From positions 1 through 8,530 of the forward strand of contig DAOVPZ010000038.1 of NCBI GenBank assembly GCA_030628975.1: 8,530 nt of DNA, in the 5' to 3' direction. Positions 1-6,937 of the stretch are shown in pieces. Position 1 is the first letter of the stretch; each line of letters starts with the position of its first letter. The position numbers and the translations under genes were made by a program. The notes beneath the pieces are model-generated. The model saw only the letters and a list, made by a program, of their open reading frames with translations, was not told the DNA's origin and did not search any database. The stretch comes from Candidatus Cloacimonadota bacterium. GTDB lineage: Bacteria; Cloacimonadota; Cloacimonadia; JGIOTU-2.

Positions 1-1048
1 AATATATCTGAGGCGCATCCTGCTCAATAACTGCCTCAATACTTCCAGGGATGAAACTTCCTGCATTGGTAAAAATTAATTCATCAGGTTTTTCAACAAT
101 AATAACTTTTGAATTTAGCTCATAATCCTGGTGAGCAATACAGTTATGCAAAGCCTCACGGATAACATATGGTTCATATTGAGTTATTTCAATAGGGAAC
201 AAAGTATTATCAGGCAAATATCGGTATTTTAAATTCCGTATTTTCCCAAGAATTGCATCTACATTCAAAATAAATGGCGGGGCAAAATGTTCATAGTCCT
301 TTTCAAGATTATTATTGTCTTTAAGAATCCATGTTATTTTTGCCACACCAGGAGAAATAAAATGTTCTGATTCGGGTTTACCTAAAAGAATAATAGTAGT
401 GCGGGTAATCTTGCCCTGTATGGTTATTTTAGCCTTATTTAAGAAAGTAATATAGTTCCATTTATCCACTTCAGCCACAATCTGAGGATATTTCTTTTTA
501 TATTCATTCTTCGCTTTATCTATTGCCTTGGGCATTAAATCATCAATAGTTGCTCCTTCACAGAGTTGCGCTGACCAGTCTATCTTTTTAACCCGTCTAA
601 TTTGTTCTATTTCTTGAATATTTAACGCTGACAACGACTCACCGTCTCTGCCGTAATAATGACCCTCCCATGCAACAGGGATTCCCTGAGGTGCAGCCGG
701 TATTTGAAACATAATAACTCTTCCTTCCGGCAATTCAATCTCATATATTTCAACAAAAGTAATTCGGTTGGTCGTTTTGTTGGCAATTTCCCCTTTCAAA
801 CTATCCAGATCCTGTCTATTTATCCGGTATCGAGTCCCGACAATATTTCGTGTTTTATCCTCCACTCCAAAAACCAGCCAGCCGCATTCTTTCATTTTAA
901 GATTAGCTTCATTACTCAAAGCAGAAAAATACTTTCCTATATCATTAAAATGAAAATTTGTTGCAGCCTTTTTAAACTCCATCCATTCAGTTCCTGAAGG
1001 TAAAGATCTGAGTTTATTTAGTAGTTCCTTAAGTTTTTCCTGTGTCAT
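1..1048 (-). CDS. AlbA_2 / RecG-like ATP-binding domain protein (3' end outside window)
   Basis: The frame is open from an ATG at 1048 to the left edge, giving 349 residues with the C-terminus missing. Residues about 15-140 look like an AlbA_2 (Schlafen-type) domain: a TEWMEFKKA start (20-28) and the strand GWLVFGVED (56-64). Residues about 285-349 look like the RecG-like HATPase_c_4 domain: REALHNCIAHQDY (297-309) matches the family's REAL.N...HRDY signature, followed by a LIFTNAGSFIPGS strand-turn. Family members are annotated as putative transcriptional regulators or helicases and often lie in accessory or defence regions; their biochemical role is unclear. An in-frame TAG four codons upstream makes this ATG the first possible start. 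The nearest Shine-Dalgarno match (AGGAGA, 1072-1077) is 23 nt away, which is too far to be normal. GC is about 36%, higher than the neighbours, which hints at transfer. It sits where atpB would be expected. Confidence 0.88.
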   Translation of the reverse strand, partial: MTQEKLKELLNKLRSLPSGTEWMEFKKAATNFHFNDIGKYFSALSNEANLKMKECGWLVFGVEDKTRNIVGTRYRINRQDLDSLKGEIANKTTNRITFVEIYEIELPEGRVIMFQIPAAPQGIPVAWEGHYYGRDGESLSALNIQEIEQIRRVKKIDWSAQLCEGATIDDLMPKAIDKAKNEYKKKYPQIVAEVDKWNYITFLNKAKITIQGKITRTTIILLGKPESEHFISPGVAKITWILKDNNNLEKDYEHFAPPFILNVDAILGKIRNLKYRYLPDNTLFPIEITQYEPYVIREALHNCIAHQDYELNSKVIIVEKPDELIFTNAGSFIPGSIEAVIEQDAPQIY

Positions 1049-1102
1049 AAGCTATTCGTTTATTGATGATTTCTCCTATATATATGAATTAAGGATAAAA
1101 TA

Positions 1103-1489
1103 TTAAGACTCTCTTTCTCCTTTTTTATAATCAAAGAAGCTCTCCAGCGCAACCACAACAGGAACAGCGAGCAAACCCACTAATAACGCAAAAATATTAA
1201 CAGATAAAAATTTTATAATCAGAAATAGGGCAGCAGCTAAGGCTAAATATCTAAAATAGAAATTCTTAAATACACTTAATTTAGCTGCAGAGGGGCTAAT
1301 GCCCAATCTATTCTCAGCACCTTTTGCCTGAAAATAGAAATTGATACAACCACAAATTGAACCCAAAATATATCCTATACACAATTTAAAATTTAACGGG
1401 ATGAGCAATAATGAAGCCAAATCTGTCAAGAAAATTATCTTGAAGATTTTATAAAGATACTTTTTTAATTCACTACTTCTTATCTTCAC
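1103..1489 (-). CDS. atpI: AtpI-like ATP synthase subunit I
   Basis: This is a 128-residue hydrophobic protein with four likely membrane segments (about 16-32, 36-54, 80-94 and 96-115). The GYILGSICGCINFYF stretch (39-53) resembles the second helix of the ATP synthase I family. AtpI is known as a small accessory protein for Fo assembly or ion supply, and its gene normally precedes atpB. Placement directly after an atpZ-type gene supports the call, because similarity within this family is weak. The first in-frame start is a GTG at 1489, overlapping the end of atpZ by 17 bp. The Shine-Dalgarno AAGGAG runs into that GTG, so it cannot serve it normally. A rare ATA start at codon 3 (5-nt spacing) or reinitiation after the atpZ stop is possible, so the start is uncertain. 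No atpB follows within the window. Confidence 0.72.
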   Translation of the reverse strand: MKIRSSELKKYLYKIFKIIFLTDLASLLLIPLNFKLCIGYILGSICGCINFYFQAKGAENRLGISPSAAKLSVFKNFYFRYLALAAALFLIIKFLSVNIFALLVGLLAVPVVVALESFFDYKKGERES

Positions 1490-1709
1490 TCCTTTTCAAT
1501 AATTTATAACAGGAAAAAGCTCCAGTAATAATTCCTATAATAGTAAAAATTATTATTGGTATTCCTTTCAGGTGCCAATGCTTATCAATTAATAAACCTA
1601 TAAAAAACATTACAAGTATATTGACAACCATTACCAAGCCTAATTGGGAAACAAGTCCAATACCTTGAAAGACCTCTTTATAATATTTTTTGTTTTTATT
1701 GTTTATCAT
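1473..1709 (-). CDS. atpZ: AtpZ/AtpI family small membrane protein
   Basis: This 78-residue protein has two membrane segments (about 20-42 and 50-68). They are joined by the short polar turn IDKHWHLKG, and a basic tail KLLKRSEDKK follows. The hairpin, with GLLIDKHW before the turn and a glycine-containing second helix (IIGIITGAF), is the usual pattern of the AtpZ/ATPase_gene1 family (PF09527). In well-studied bacteria this protein is encoded just ahead of the F1Fo ATP synthase genes and has been linked with Mg2+/Ca2+ transport or complex assembly. Its ATG overlaps the bactofilin stop in an ATGA arrangement (4 bp), so translational coupling is likely; there is only a weak Shine-Dalgarno (GCGAG). 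Its 3' end overlaps the atpI-like gene. Length is normal for the family. Confidence 0.85.
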   Translation of the reverse strand: MINNKNKKYYKEVFQGIGLVSQLGLVMVVNILVMFFIGLLIDKHWHLKGIPIIIFTIIGIITGAFSCYKLLKRSEDKK

Positions 1710-2071
1710 TTCTCGCTTGGAATATTTTCTATAATCTCAGATTCCATTTGACATTTTCCATCGAATTTTGCACCTTTTTCTATATCAAGAACTTTTGCAA
1801 TAACATCGCCTCTTATTTGAGATGATTTCTGTAATATTAAACTGTTTTCAACATTAATATTTCCATGTATAATACCAGCAATAACCCCTTCTTTTGCTTT
1901 TATATCTGCTTTGATTTTAGCAGTTGGTCCAACTGTTAAGAATCCTTTTGACTCAATCTTGCCTTCAACCTCTCCATCAATACGGATGCTTCCATTTGTG
2001 TAAATTTCACCAACTACTTTTGTGCCTTTTCCAATGATTGTATTCAAATTATTTGGTTTAATTTTTTTCAT
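1706..2071 (-). CDS. Bactofilin (polymer-forming cytoskeletal protein)
   Basis: With the start chosen here the protein is 121 residues. The bactofilin beta-helix core spans about 11-107. It opens with TIIGKGTKVVGEI (11-23), continues with GSIRIDGEVEGKI (27-39) and the GVIAGIIHGNI turn (62-72), and closes with KFDGKCQM (102-109). All of these are family hallmarks. Bactofilins self-assemble without nucleotide into membrane-associated filaments that recruit cell-wall enzymes. The gene directly follows an M23 endopeptidase, a pairing known from Helicobacter (CcmA with Csd1) and other genera. An upstream ATG at 2086 would add five residues (MEVLL) and overlap the M23 stop as TAATG. The ATG at 2071 is preferred because GGAGGT (2079-2084) lies 7 nt before it. 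The short flanks on both sides of the core are normal for small bactofilins. Confidence 0.93.
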   Translation of the reverse strand: MKKIKPNNLNTIIGKGTKVVGEIYTNGSIRIDGEVEGKIESKGFLTVGPTAKIKADIKAKEGVIAGIIHGNINVENSLILQKSSQIRGDVIAKVLDIEKGAKFDGKCQMESEIIENIPSEK

Positions 2072-2078
2072 TAATAAA

Positions 2079-2084
2079 ACCTCC
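2079..2084 (-). promoter_or_regulatory. Strong Shine-Dalgarno deciding the bactofilin start
   Basis: On the minus strand GGAGGT is followed by 7 nt and then ATG at 2071. It is the best ribosome binding site in the window. It lies just inside the longer reading that begins at 2086, so it supports the shorter bactofilin start. Confidence 0.75.
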
Positions 2085-2085
2085 A

Positions 2086-2763
2086 TTATTTCCTAATCAA
2101 TATTTCTGGATCAATATGTTCACTTTTAAACAAAATCTCAAAATGTAGGTGAGGAGCAGAACTTATACCTGTATTTCCTAATTCTGCGATAATGTCACCT
2201 TTTCTAATAAAAAATCCTTCTTGAGCTAATATTTCTGAGTTATGTCCATAAAAGGTTTTATATCCATTTAAATGATCAATTAAGATTGTTTTACCATAGA
2301 TTTCATCATTCATTTTAATTTCTTTTACAACACCAGATGCTGCTGCAAAAATCGGGTCTCCAACCTTGCCAGCAAGATCAATTCCATAATGATTTCTTGA
2401 CGGCAAATATGGTTTAGTTAGAATGAAGTCAGCTACAGGTAGAAAGTCTGGAATGTATTGCTGAGTATTAAGGAAATCCAGGATTGCAGCTTCTAACTCC
2501 TTATATTTCAACGGAATAGTAGGAATTTCATCCTTATCCTTTTTCTCATAGGGTGATATTTTTTGCATTTCTTCATTTCGCCTTGCAGAAATGATCATAT
2601 CTTCAAGCTCTTTAACCTTAAGATTATAGCCATGTTTTTCCCTTTTTAACAACTCAATTTCAGAAGATTGATGTAATATCAAATAGATTGATATTCCTAT
2701 ATAACACCCTACTATTAAAGTAATAATAATGATTAATAAATTATAAATTTGCTTATGTTTCAT
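2086..2763 (-). CDS. M23 (LytM-type) zinc metallopeptidase, membrane-anchored
   Basis: The 225-residue protein has one N-terminal membrane segment (about 9-30), a likely coiled coil (about 34-65) and a C-terminal M23/LytM domain (about 115-222). The metal and catalytic residues are all visible: H125 and D129 in NHYGID, H174 in FYGH, and H205 and H207 in PHLHFEI. It should therefore be an active endopeptidase cutting peptidoglycan cross-links in the periplasm, anchored in the inner membrane. The coiled coil plus LytM layout matches cell-shape or division M23 proteins. It overlaps the parB stop by 4 bp (ATGA) and abuts the bactofilin gene, so it probably works with the bactofilin as a localised wall-remodelling pair. 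Only a weak GAAAG precedes the ATG, so coupling to parB translation is likely. Confidence 0.93.
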   Translation of the reverse strand: MKHKQIYNLLIIIITLIVGCYIGISIYLILHQSSEIELLKREKHGYNLKVKELEDMIISARRNEEMQKISPYEKKDKDEIPTIPLKYKELEAAILDFLNTQQYIPDFLPVADFILTKPYLPSRNHYGIDLAGKVGDPIFAAASGVVKEIKMNDEIYGKTILIDHLNGYKTFYGHNSEILAQEGFFIRKGDIIAELGNTGISSAPHLHFEILFKSEHIDPEILIRK

Positions 2764-3590
2764 TGTACTTTCATCATTATTTCTATGATTTTATTTAATT
2801 CCTCTTCAGAGTAAAAATAGATTTCTAATTTCCCTTTCTTGAGCCCAATTAGCTTTACTTTTGCTCCAAATATCTTTGAAAGATTATTTTCAAGTTCCAA
2901 AACATTTACATCTTTCTTAATACCACGAAACTTTTTCTTAGTCTTTCCAAAAGTTTTAGCTGCATCTTCTGCACTATGGACTGGTAGTTTGTTCTTAACT
3001 ATAAAATTTGCAAATTCCAGTTGGAGTTTAGGACCAACTTGTAGGATAGCTCTTGCATGTCCAGCAGAAAGAACATCACTTTTTATCATTTGTAATACTT
3101 CAGATGGAAGTTTTAACAAGCGAAGCATATTTGTAATAGCAACTCTGCTTTTACCAACAATTTCAGCAATTCTATCGTGAGTTAATTTAAACTCATTTAC
3201 TAATCTTTCATAAGCAATGGCTTCATCTATTGGATTTAGGTTTTCTCTTTGGATATTCTCAATTATTGAAAATTCAAGCATCTCAATTTCTTTAGCTGAT
3301 CTGATAATTGCTGGGACTTTCTCAAAACCAGCCAATCGTGCAGCAGTAAGTCTTCTCTGTCCTATAATTAATTCATAACTGTCATTTGCAATCATCCGCA
3401 CAATAATAGGTTGTATAATCCCATTTTCAGAAATAGAGTCTGCTAACTCTTGCAACTTTTGTTGATTATCACTTTTTCTGGGTTGATATGGATTAAATTT
3501 AATATTTTGAATATCAATAAGATTAACACCTTTTATATCCTCATCACTCACTTTGATTAAAGCTTCTAATCCCTTGCCCAATTTAGTCAT
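2760..3590 (-). CDS. parB: ParB/Spo0J chromosome partitioning protein
   Basis: The 276-residue protein has the full chromosomal ParB layout. A short N-terminal ParA-interaction tail (LGKGLEALI, 4-12) is followed by the CTP-binding domain with NPYQPR (33-38), GQRRLTAARLAG (77-88) and ENIQRENLNPIDEA (111-124). The parS-reading helix-turn-helix is about 137-160, with SAGHARAIL at 175-183 after it. A C-terminal dimerisation segment (about 228-276) completes it. ParB loads on parS as a CTP-dependent sliding clamp and stimulates ParA. The CTPase motif is unusual: the normal GERRxRA reads GQRRLTA, so the acidic residue is Gln78 and the last Arg is Thr82. A Shine-Dalgarno AAGGA (3598-3602) lies 7 nt before the ATG, inside a GC-rich repeat-like spacer. 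The stop overlaps the M23 gene. Confidence 0.96.
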   Translation of the reverse strand: MTKLGKGLEALIKVSDEDIKGVNLIDIQNIKFNPYQPRKSDNQQKLQELADSISENGIIQPIIVRMIANDSYELIIGQRRLTAARLAGFEKVPAIIRSAKEIEMLEFSIIENIQRENLNPIDEAIAYERLVNEFKLTHDRIAEIVGKSRVAITNMLRLLKLPSEVLQMIKSDVLSAGHARAILQVGPKLQLEFANFIVKNKLPVHSAEDAAKTFGKTKKKFRGIKKDVNVLELENNLSKIFGAKVKLIGLKKGKLEIYFYSEEELNKIIEIMMKVQ

Positions 3591-3595
3591 ATTAA

Positions 3596-3652
3596 ATCCT
3601 TCCCTTCCGGTTTTCCTGAACTGTTGGGATCCCGACCCGTTCTCCGAAGGAT
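3596..3652. repeat. GC-rich inverted-repeat block in the parA-parB spacer
   Basis: ATCCTTC (3596-3602) and GAAGGAT (3646-3652) form a perfect 7-bp inverted repeat enclosing 43 bp. Inside is the near-palindrome GTTGGGATCCCGAC (3623-3636), with a single T/G mismatch pair that would still pair as a wobble in plus-sense RNA. The block is clearly richer in G and C than the genes on either side. It has no T-run on the minus-strand side, so it is not a standard terminator. It could be a decayed dispersed repeat or a local RNA structure between parA and parB; copies elsewhere in the genome would decide. Confidence 0.5.
3598..3602 (-). promoter_or_regulatory. Shine-Dalgarno of parB
   Basis: AAGGA on the minus strand, 7 nt before the parB ATG. 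It is supplied by the left arm (ATCCTTC on the plus strand) of the inverted repeat in the parA-parB spacer. Confidence 0.6.
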
Positions 3653-3665
3653 GAATAAATCTCTT

Positions 3666-4433
3666 TTAGCAGATAGTTCGGGATAAAATTTCCATAGCTA
3701 ATTTTAAATAATTTTGCGCCCCTCTTGAGTTAATATCATATGATAAAATTGATTTCCCAAAACCTGGTGCTTCACTTAATTTTACATTTCTATCAATTAT
3801 AGTATGAAAAACCTTATCACCAAAAAATCTACGAACCTCTTTTGCAACCTGTTCAGATAGGAGCAATCTTCTGTCATACATCGTGAGGAGAATTCCGAAA
3901 ATCGATAGATTTCTGTTTATCCCTTTTTGAATCAATCTTATAGTTTTCAATAACTGAACAATTCCTTCTAATGCATAATACTCGCATTGAATAGGAATTA
4001 GCAGATTATTACAGGCAACTAATGCATTGATAGTAAGAATATTAAGTGCTGGCGGGCAATCAACAATTACATAATCGAACTTATTATCAATCTTATCAAA
4101 CACTTTTCCCAATCTTCTCTCTTTATCAGGAAACGAAAGCAACTCAACCTCAGCTCCTATAAGGTCTATATTAGATGGAATAATTTTCAAATTAGAAATT
4201 TCAGTTGGAATTATTGCTGAATAAATATCACCATCACCTAATAGAAGACCATATATTTGTTTATCTATTTTATTCTTATCAATGCCTACTCCACTTGTAC
4301 AATTTGCTTGAGGATCCAAATCAACTAAAAGAATCCTTTTATCAAAGGTTCCTAAAGCAGCAGATAAATTTACTGCTGTTGTAGTTTTGCCCACACCACC
4401 TTTTTGATTGGCAACTACAATAAATTTAGTCAT
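3666..4433 (-). CDS. parA: ParA/Soj chromosome partitioning ATPase
   Basis: The 255-residue protein is a standard chromosomal ParA (Soj type), without the extra N-terminal DNA-binding domain of plasmid type Ia ParAs. The deviant Walker A motif KGGVGKTT (11-18) includes the signature lysine K11. The A' motif DLDPQAN (38-44) and Walker B VIVDCPPA (122-129) follow, and SEAPGFGKSI (220-229) is the usual late-family stretch. ParA dimers bind the nucleoid non-specifically with ATP, and ParB at parS stimulates hydrolysis, moving origins apart. The ATG overlaps the rsmG stop by 8 bp, and no clear ribosome binding site is seen, so coupling is likely. A 75-bp spacer separates it from parB, the longest gap between mnmG and atpI. 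Length and motifs show nothing abnormal. Confidence 0.97.
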   Translation of the reverse strand: MTKFIVVANQKGGVGKTTTAVNLSAALGTFDKRILLVDLDPQANCTSGVGIDKNKIDKQIYGLLLGDGDIYSAIIPTEISNLKIIPSNIDLIGAEVELLSFPDKERRLGKVFDKIDNKFDYVIVDCPPALNILTINALVACNNLLIPIQCEYYALEGIVQLLKTIRLIQKGINRNLSIFGILLTMYDRRLLLSEQVAKEVRRFFGDKVFHTIIDRNVKLSEAPGFGKSILSYDINSRGAQNYLKLAMEILSRTIC

Positions 4434-5061
4434 TTTTTATTATTATATACTTTCTTATTCCTTTAATTGGATGTAAGTTAGAAATAATTCTAACATTTTT
4501 GTTTGGATATTTTTTTCTGAAATCTTCGACCTGATTATGAAAGTTTTCACTTTGATAAATAATAATTTCTCCATTCCTCTTCAATAAATCAAAGCATTTT
4601 TTATAATAAACATATTTCATTCTAACTGCTCTCACAAGAACAAAATCAAAAACATCATCAAAGGAAATATCTAAATTTTCAATACGATTATTTATAACAT
4701 TTGATTCCTGTAAGTCAAGTTTTTCCAACAAATAACGCAAAAATAAGACTTTTTTTCTGACAGACTCAATTAGGTATATTTTCATTGTTGGGTATAATAT
4801 CTTAATTGGAATTCCAGGAAATCCTGCACCACTTCCAAAATCCAATACAGTTTTATTTGAAAAATTGATTTTATCACAGATTAAGATTGAATCTAAAAAA
4901 TGTGCGGACCAAATTTTTTCTAATGAATTTTTAGAAATAAGATTCAATCTTTGACTTTTCTCATTAAGAACTGAATGATAAATTTTAAACCTTTCAATTA
5001 ACTTTAATGAAATTTTATTTTGTTTTAGATAATTAGTAAATTCAATAATATCATTATCCAT
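4426..5061 (-). CDS. rsmG: 16S rRNA m7G527 methyltransferase RsmG (GidB)
   Basis: The 211-residue protein carries the RsmG pattern. NLISKNSLEKIWSAHFLDSI (40-59) matches the NLT...H.LDSL region. VLDFGSGAGFPGIPIKI (72-88) is the S-adenosylmethionine-binding loop, ESVRKKVLFL (99-108) is the next conserved strand, and LVRAV (142-146) contains the conserved Arg. RsmG puts an N7-methyl on G527 of 16S rRNA in the small-subunit decoding region; its loss is known to give low-level streptomycin resistance. It overlaps mnmG by 8 bp and parA by 8 bp, the classic gidA-gidB-parA order found near many chromosome origins. Partial counts give a GC near 24%, the lowest of the genes here, with long runs of AAA and ATT codons. 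That fits weak constraint in an AT-biased genome rather than transfer. Confidence 0.96.
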   Translation of the reverse strand: MDNDIIEFTNYLKQNKISLKLIERFKIYHSVLNEKSQRLNLISKNSLEKIWSAHFLDSILICDKINFSNKTVLDFGSGAGFPGIPIKILYPTMKIYLIESVRKKVLFLRYLLEKLDLQESNVINNRIENLDISFDDVFDFVLVRAVRMKYVYYKKCFDLLKRNGEIIIYQSENFHNQVEDFRKKYPNKNVRIISNLHPIKGIRKYIIIKND

Positions 5062-6877
5062 ACATAGACTTTAATTTTATTAGTAAAGCTGATATATCTG
5101 CATAAGTAACACCGGGAATTCTTGCTGCCTGACCAACAGAAATTGGCTTTACTTTTGTTAGTTTCTCTCTTGATTCATAAGAAATTGTATGAAAATTCAT
5201 ATAATCAAAATTTTGAGGAATATTTTTATGTTCAAGATAATTAAACTTCTCGATCTCTTGTAACTGCCTTTTGATATACCCTTCATATTTTACTTCAAGC
5301 ATAACTTTTTCCATAATAAGTTCTGTTACATCATCTTCAATTTTATATCCAAACTGAGTAAGACTCTCAAAATTAACTTCAGGACGACGCAAAATATCAA
5401 TCATTTTATAAGATTTCTTTGATTCAATATTTGCATTTATTGATTTTAATTTGTCAATCTCTCTATTTTTGATTTCTATTGCTCTTTTGAATTTATCATA
5501 ACGTTCCTTGCTGATAAGTCCTAATTTATATCCCAAAGGCATCAATCTCTCATCTGCATTATCTTGACGAAGATGCAGACGATATTCAGCTCTTGCCGTA
5601 AACATTCTATATGGTTCATCAACACCTTTTGTAACCAGGTCATCAATTAACACACCAATGTAAGATTGGTCACGGGTAAATATTATTGGGGGTTCTTTAT
5701 TAAGTTTATTAACAGCATTAATGCCTGCTACAATACCTTGTGCGGCAGCTTCTTCATAGCCTGAAGTTCCATTAATCTGACCGGCAAGAAATAATCCATT
5801 AATGTTTTTCATTTCAAGATTGGGTTTTATTTGATCAGTTTGGACACAATCATACTCAATTGCATAGCCAAATCGCATAATCTTTGCCTTCTCAAGCCCT
5901 TTTATTGAATGAACTATTTTTAGTTGAATATCTGGAGGAAAGCTTGTGGGGATGCCATTTGCATACATCTCAAAAGTATCTATTCCCTCAGGTTCAATAA
6001 ATACTTGATGTTTGTCCTTTTCTGGAAATTTTCGAATTTTATCCTCAATAGAAGGGCAATATCTTGCTCCAATTCCAGTAATATTTCCACTAAAGAGAGA
6101 TGACTCTTCAATATTATCAGCTATAATTTTGTGTGTTTGGGGATTTGTTGATGTTAGAAAACAACTCACATAATTCTTTGGTTTAATATCTGTATAATAA
6201 GAAAACTTAACTGGAGGTTCATCTGGCATTTGTTCTTTAAGTTTGAAGAAATTTAAAGTTCTTGCATTGAGTCTTGGAGGTGTTCCTGTTTTGAATCTAG
6301 CCAATTTTATTCCATTATTTTTTAGTGATAACGATAAATTTTCAGCAGCAAATTCTCCAGCTCTGCCTGCCGAGAAGTTTTTTAGTCCTATATGGATTCG
6401 CCCTCGTAGAAAAGTTCCAGGTGTTAGTATCACAGTTTTCCCAAAATATTCCTGTCCATATTGGGTTTTCACACCCTTAATCACATCATTTTCAACAAGA
6501 ATTTCTTCAATCAAAGCTTCTTTAATTCCCAAATTTTCCTGATGCTCAACCACATAACGCATTTCAATATGATATCTCATCCTATCTGCTTGTGCGCGAG
6601 GAGCCCAAACAGCAGGACCCTTACTTCTATTAAGCATTCGAAAATGTATTCCTGCTTTATCAATAACCTGTCCAATTACTCCACCAAGAGCATCAACTTC
6701 TCTTACAAGATGTCCTTTTGCCAATCCACCAACAGCAGGGTTGCAAGACATTCTTCCGATTGTCTCAATTTTAATAATGAAAAGCAGAGTATCTGCACCA
6801 CGACGAGCAGCAGCAATCGCTGCTTCACAGCCTGCATGACCACCACCAACAACTATTACATCATAAATTTTATTCAT
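5054..6877 (-). CDS. mnmG: tRNA uridine 5-carboxymethylaminomethyl modification enzyme MnmG (GidA)
   Basis: The 607-residue flavoprotein has the FAD-binding Rossmann loop VVGGGHAGCEAA (9-20) and CNPAVGG (45-51). It also carries both GidA signatures: GARYCPSIEDKIRKF (270-284) and AGQINGTSGYEEAAAQG (365-381). C45 and C274 correspond to the two conserved cysteines studied in E. coli MnmG. A helical C-terminal domain (about 530-607) ends in SVGQAARIPGVTYADISALL, which contacts tRNA and MnmE in the family. With MnmE it installs the (carboxymethyl)aminomethyl group at C5 of wobble uridine in tRNAs reading NNA/NNG codons, using FAD and methylene-tetrahydrofolate. Length is normal (about 600-630). 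The ATG at 6877 starts right at the Rossmann strand and has no strong ribosome binding site. Its 3' end overlaps rsmG. Confidence 0.98.
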   Translation of the reverse strand: MNKIYDVIVVGGGHAGCEAAIAAARRGADTLLFIIKIETIGRMSCNPAVGGLAKGHLVREVDALGGVIGQVIDKAGIHFRMLNRSKGPAVWAPRAQADRMRYHIEMRYVVEHQENLGIKEALIEEILVENDVIKGVKTQYGQEYFGKTVILTPGTFLRGRIHIGLKNFSAGRAGEFAAENLSLSLKNNGIKLARFKTGTPPRLNARTLNFFKLKEQMPDEPPVKFSYYTDIKPKNYVSCFLTSTNPQTHKIIADNIEESSLFSGNITGIGARYCPSIEDKIRKFPEKDKHQVFIEPEGIDTFEMYANGIPTSFPPDIQLKIVHSIKGLEKAKIMRFGYAIEYDCVQTDQIKPNLEMKNINGLFLAGQINGTSGYEEAAAQGIVAGINAVNKLNKEPPIIFTRDQSYIGVLIDDLVTKGVDEPYRMFTARAEYRLHLRQDNADERLMPLGYKLGLISKERYDKFKRAIEIKNREIDKLKSINANIESKKSYKMIDILRRPEVNFESLTQFGYKIEDDVTELIMEKVMLEVKYEGYIKRQLQEIEKFNYLEHKNIPQNFDYMNFHTISYESREKLTKVKPISVGQAARIPGVTYADISALLIKLKSMYG

Positions 6878-6919
6878 CTTTATTATTTAACCACGAAGAC
6901 ACATCATGCTAAAGGCAGA

Positions 6920-6934
6920 TCTATCTCAGATAGA
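6920..6934. repeat. 15-bp perfect palindrome
   Basis: TCTATCT, one central C, then AGATAGA. Both 7-bp arms match exactly. Possible operator or part of a dispersed repeat; its role is unknown. Confidence 0.6.
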
Positions 6935-6937
6935 AAG

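Noticed and set aside
659..997. Plus-strand open frame of 112 codons (and a smaller one at 768-953)
   Set aside because: It lies wholly inside the AlbA_2/RecG-like gene on the other strand. Its product has no family features and is rich in Ser, Phe and Asn, as antisense frames of AT-rich genes usually are.
1049..1102. Promoter for the AlbA_2 gene around the TATATATA string
   Set aside because: A -10-like TATATA is present but no -35 element at a sensible distance. In 30% GC DNA such strings are expected by chance.
2072..2086. Upstream bactofilin start adding MEVLL
   Set aside because: The GGAGGT ribosome site falls inside this extension and fits the ATG at 2071. The longer start has only a weak AGGAAA and relies on overlap with the M23 stop.
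2839..3180. Plus-strand open frame of 113 codons
   Set aside because: It is antisense to parB, whose motifs are intact throughout this interval, and it has no recognisable domain.
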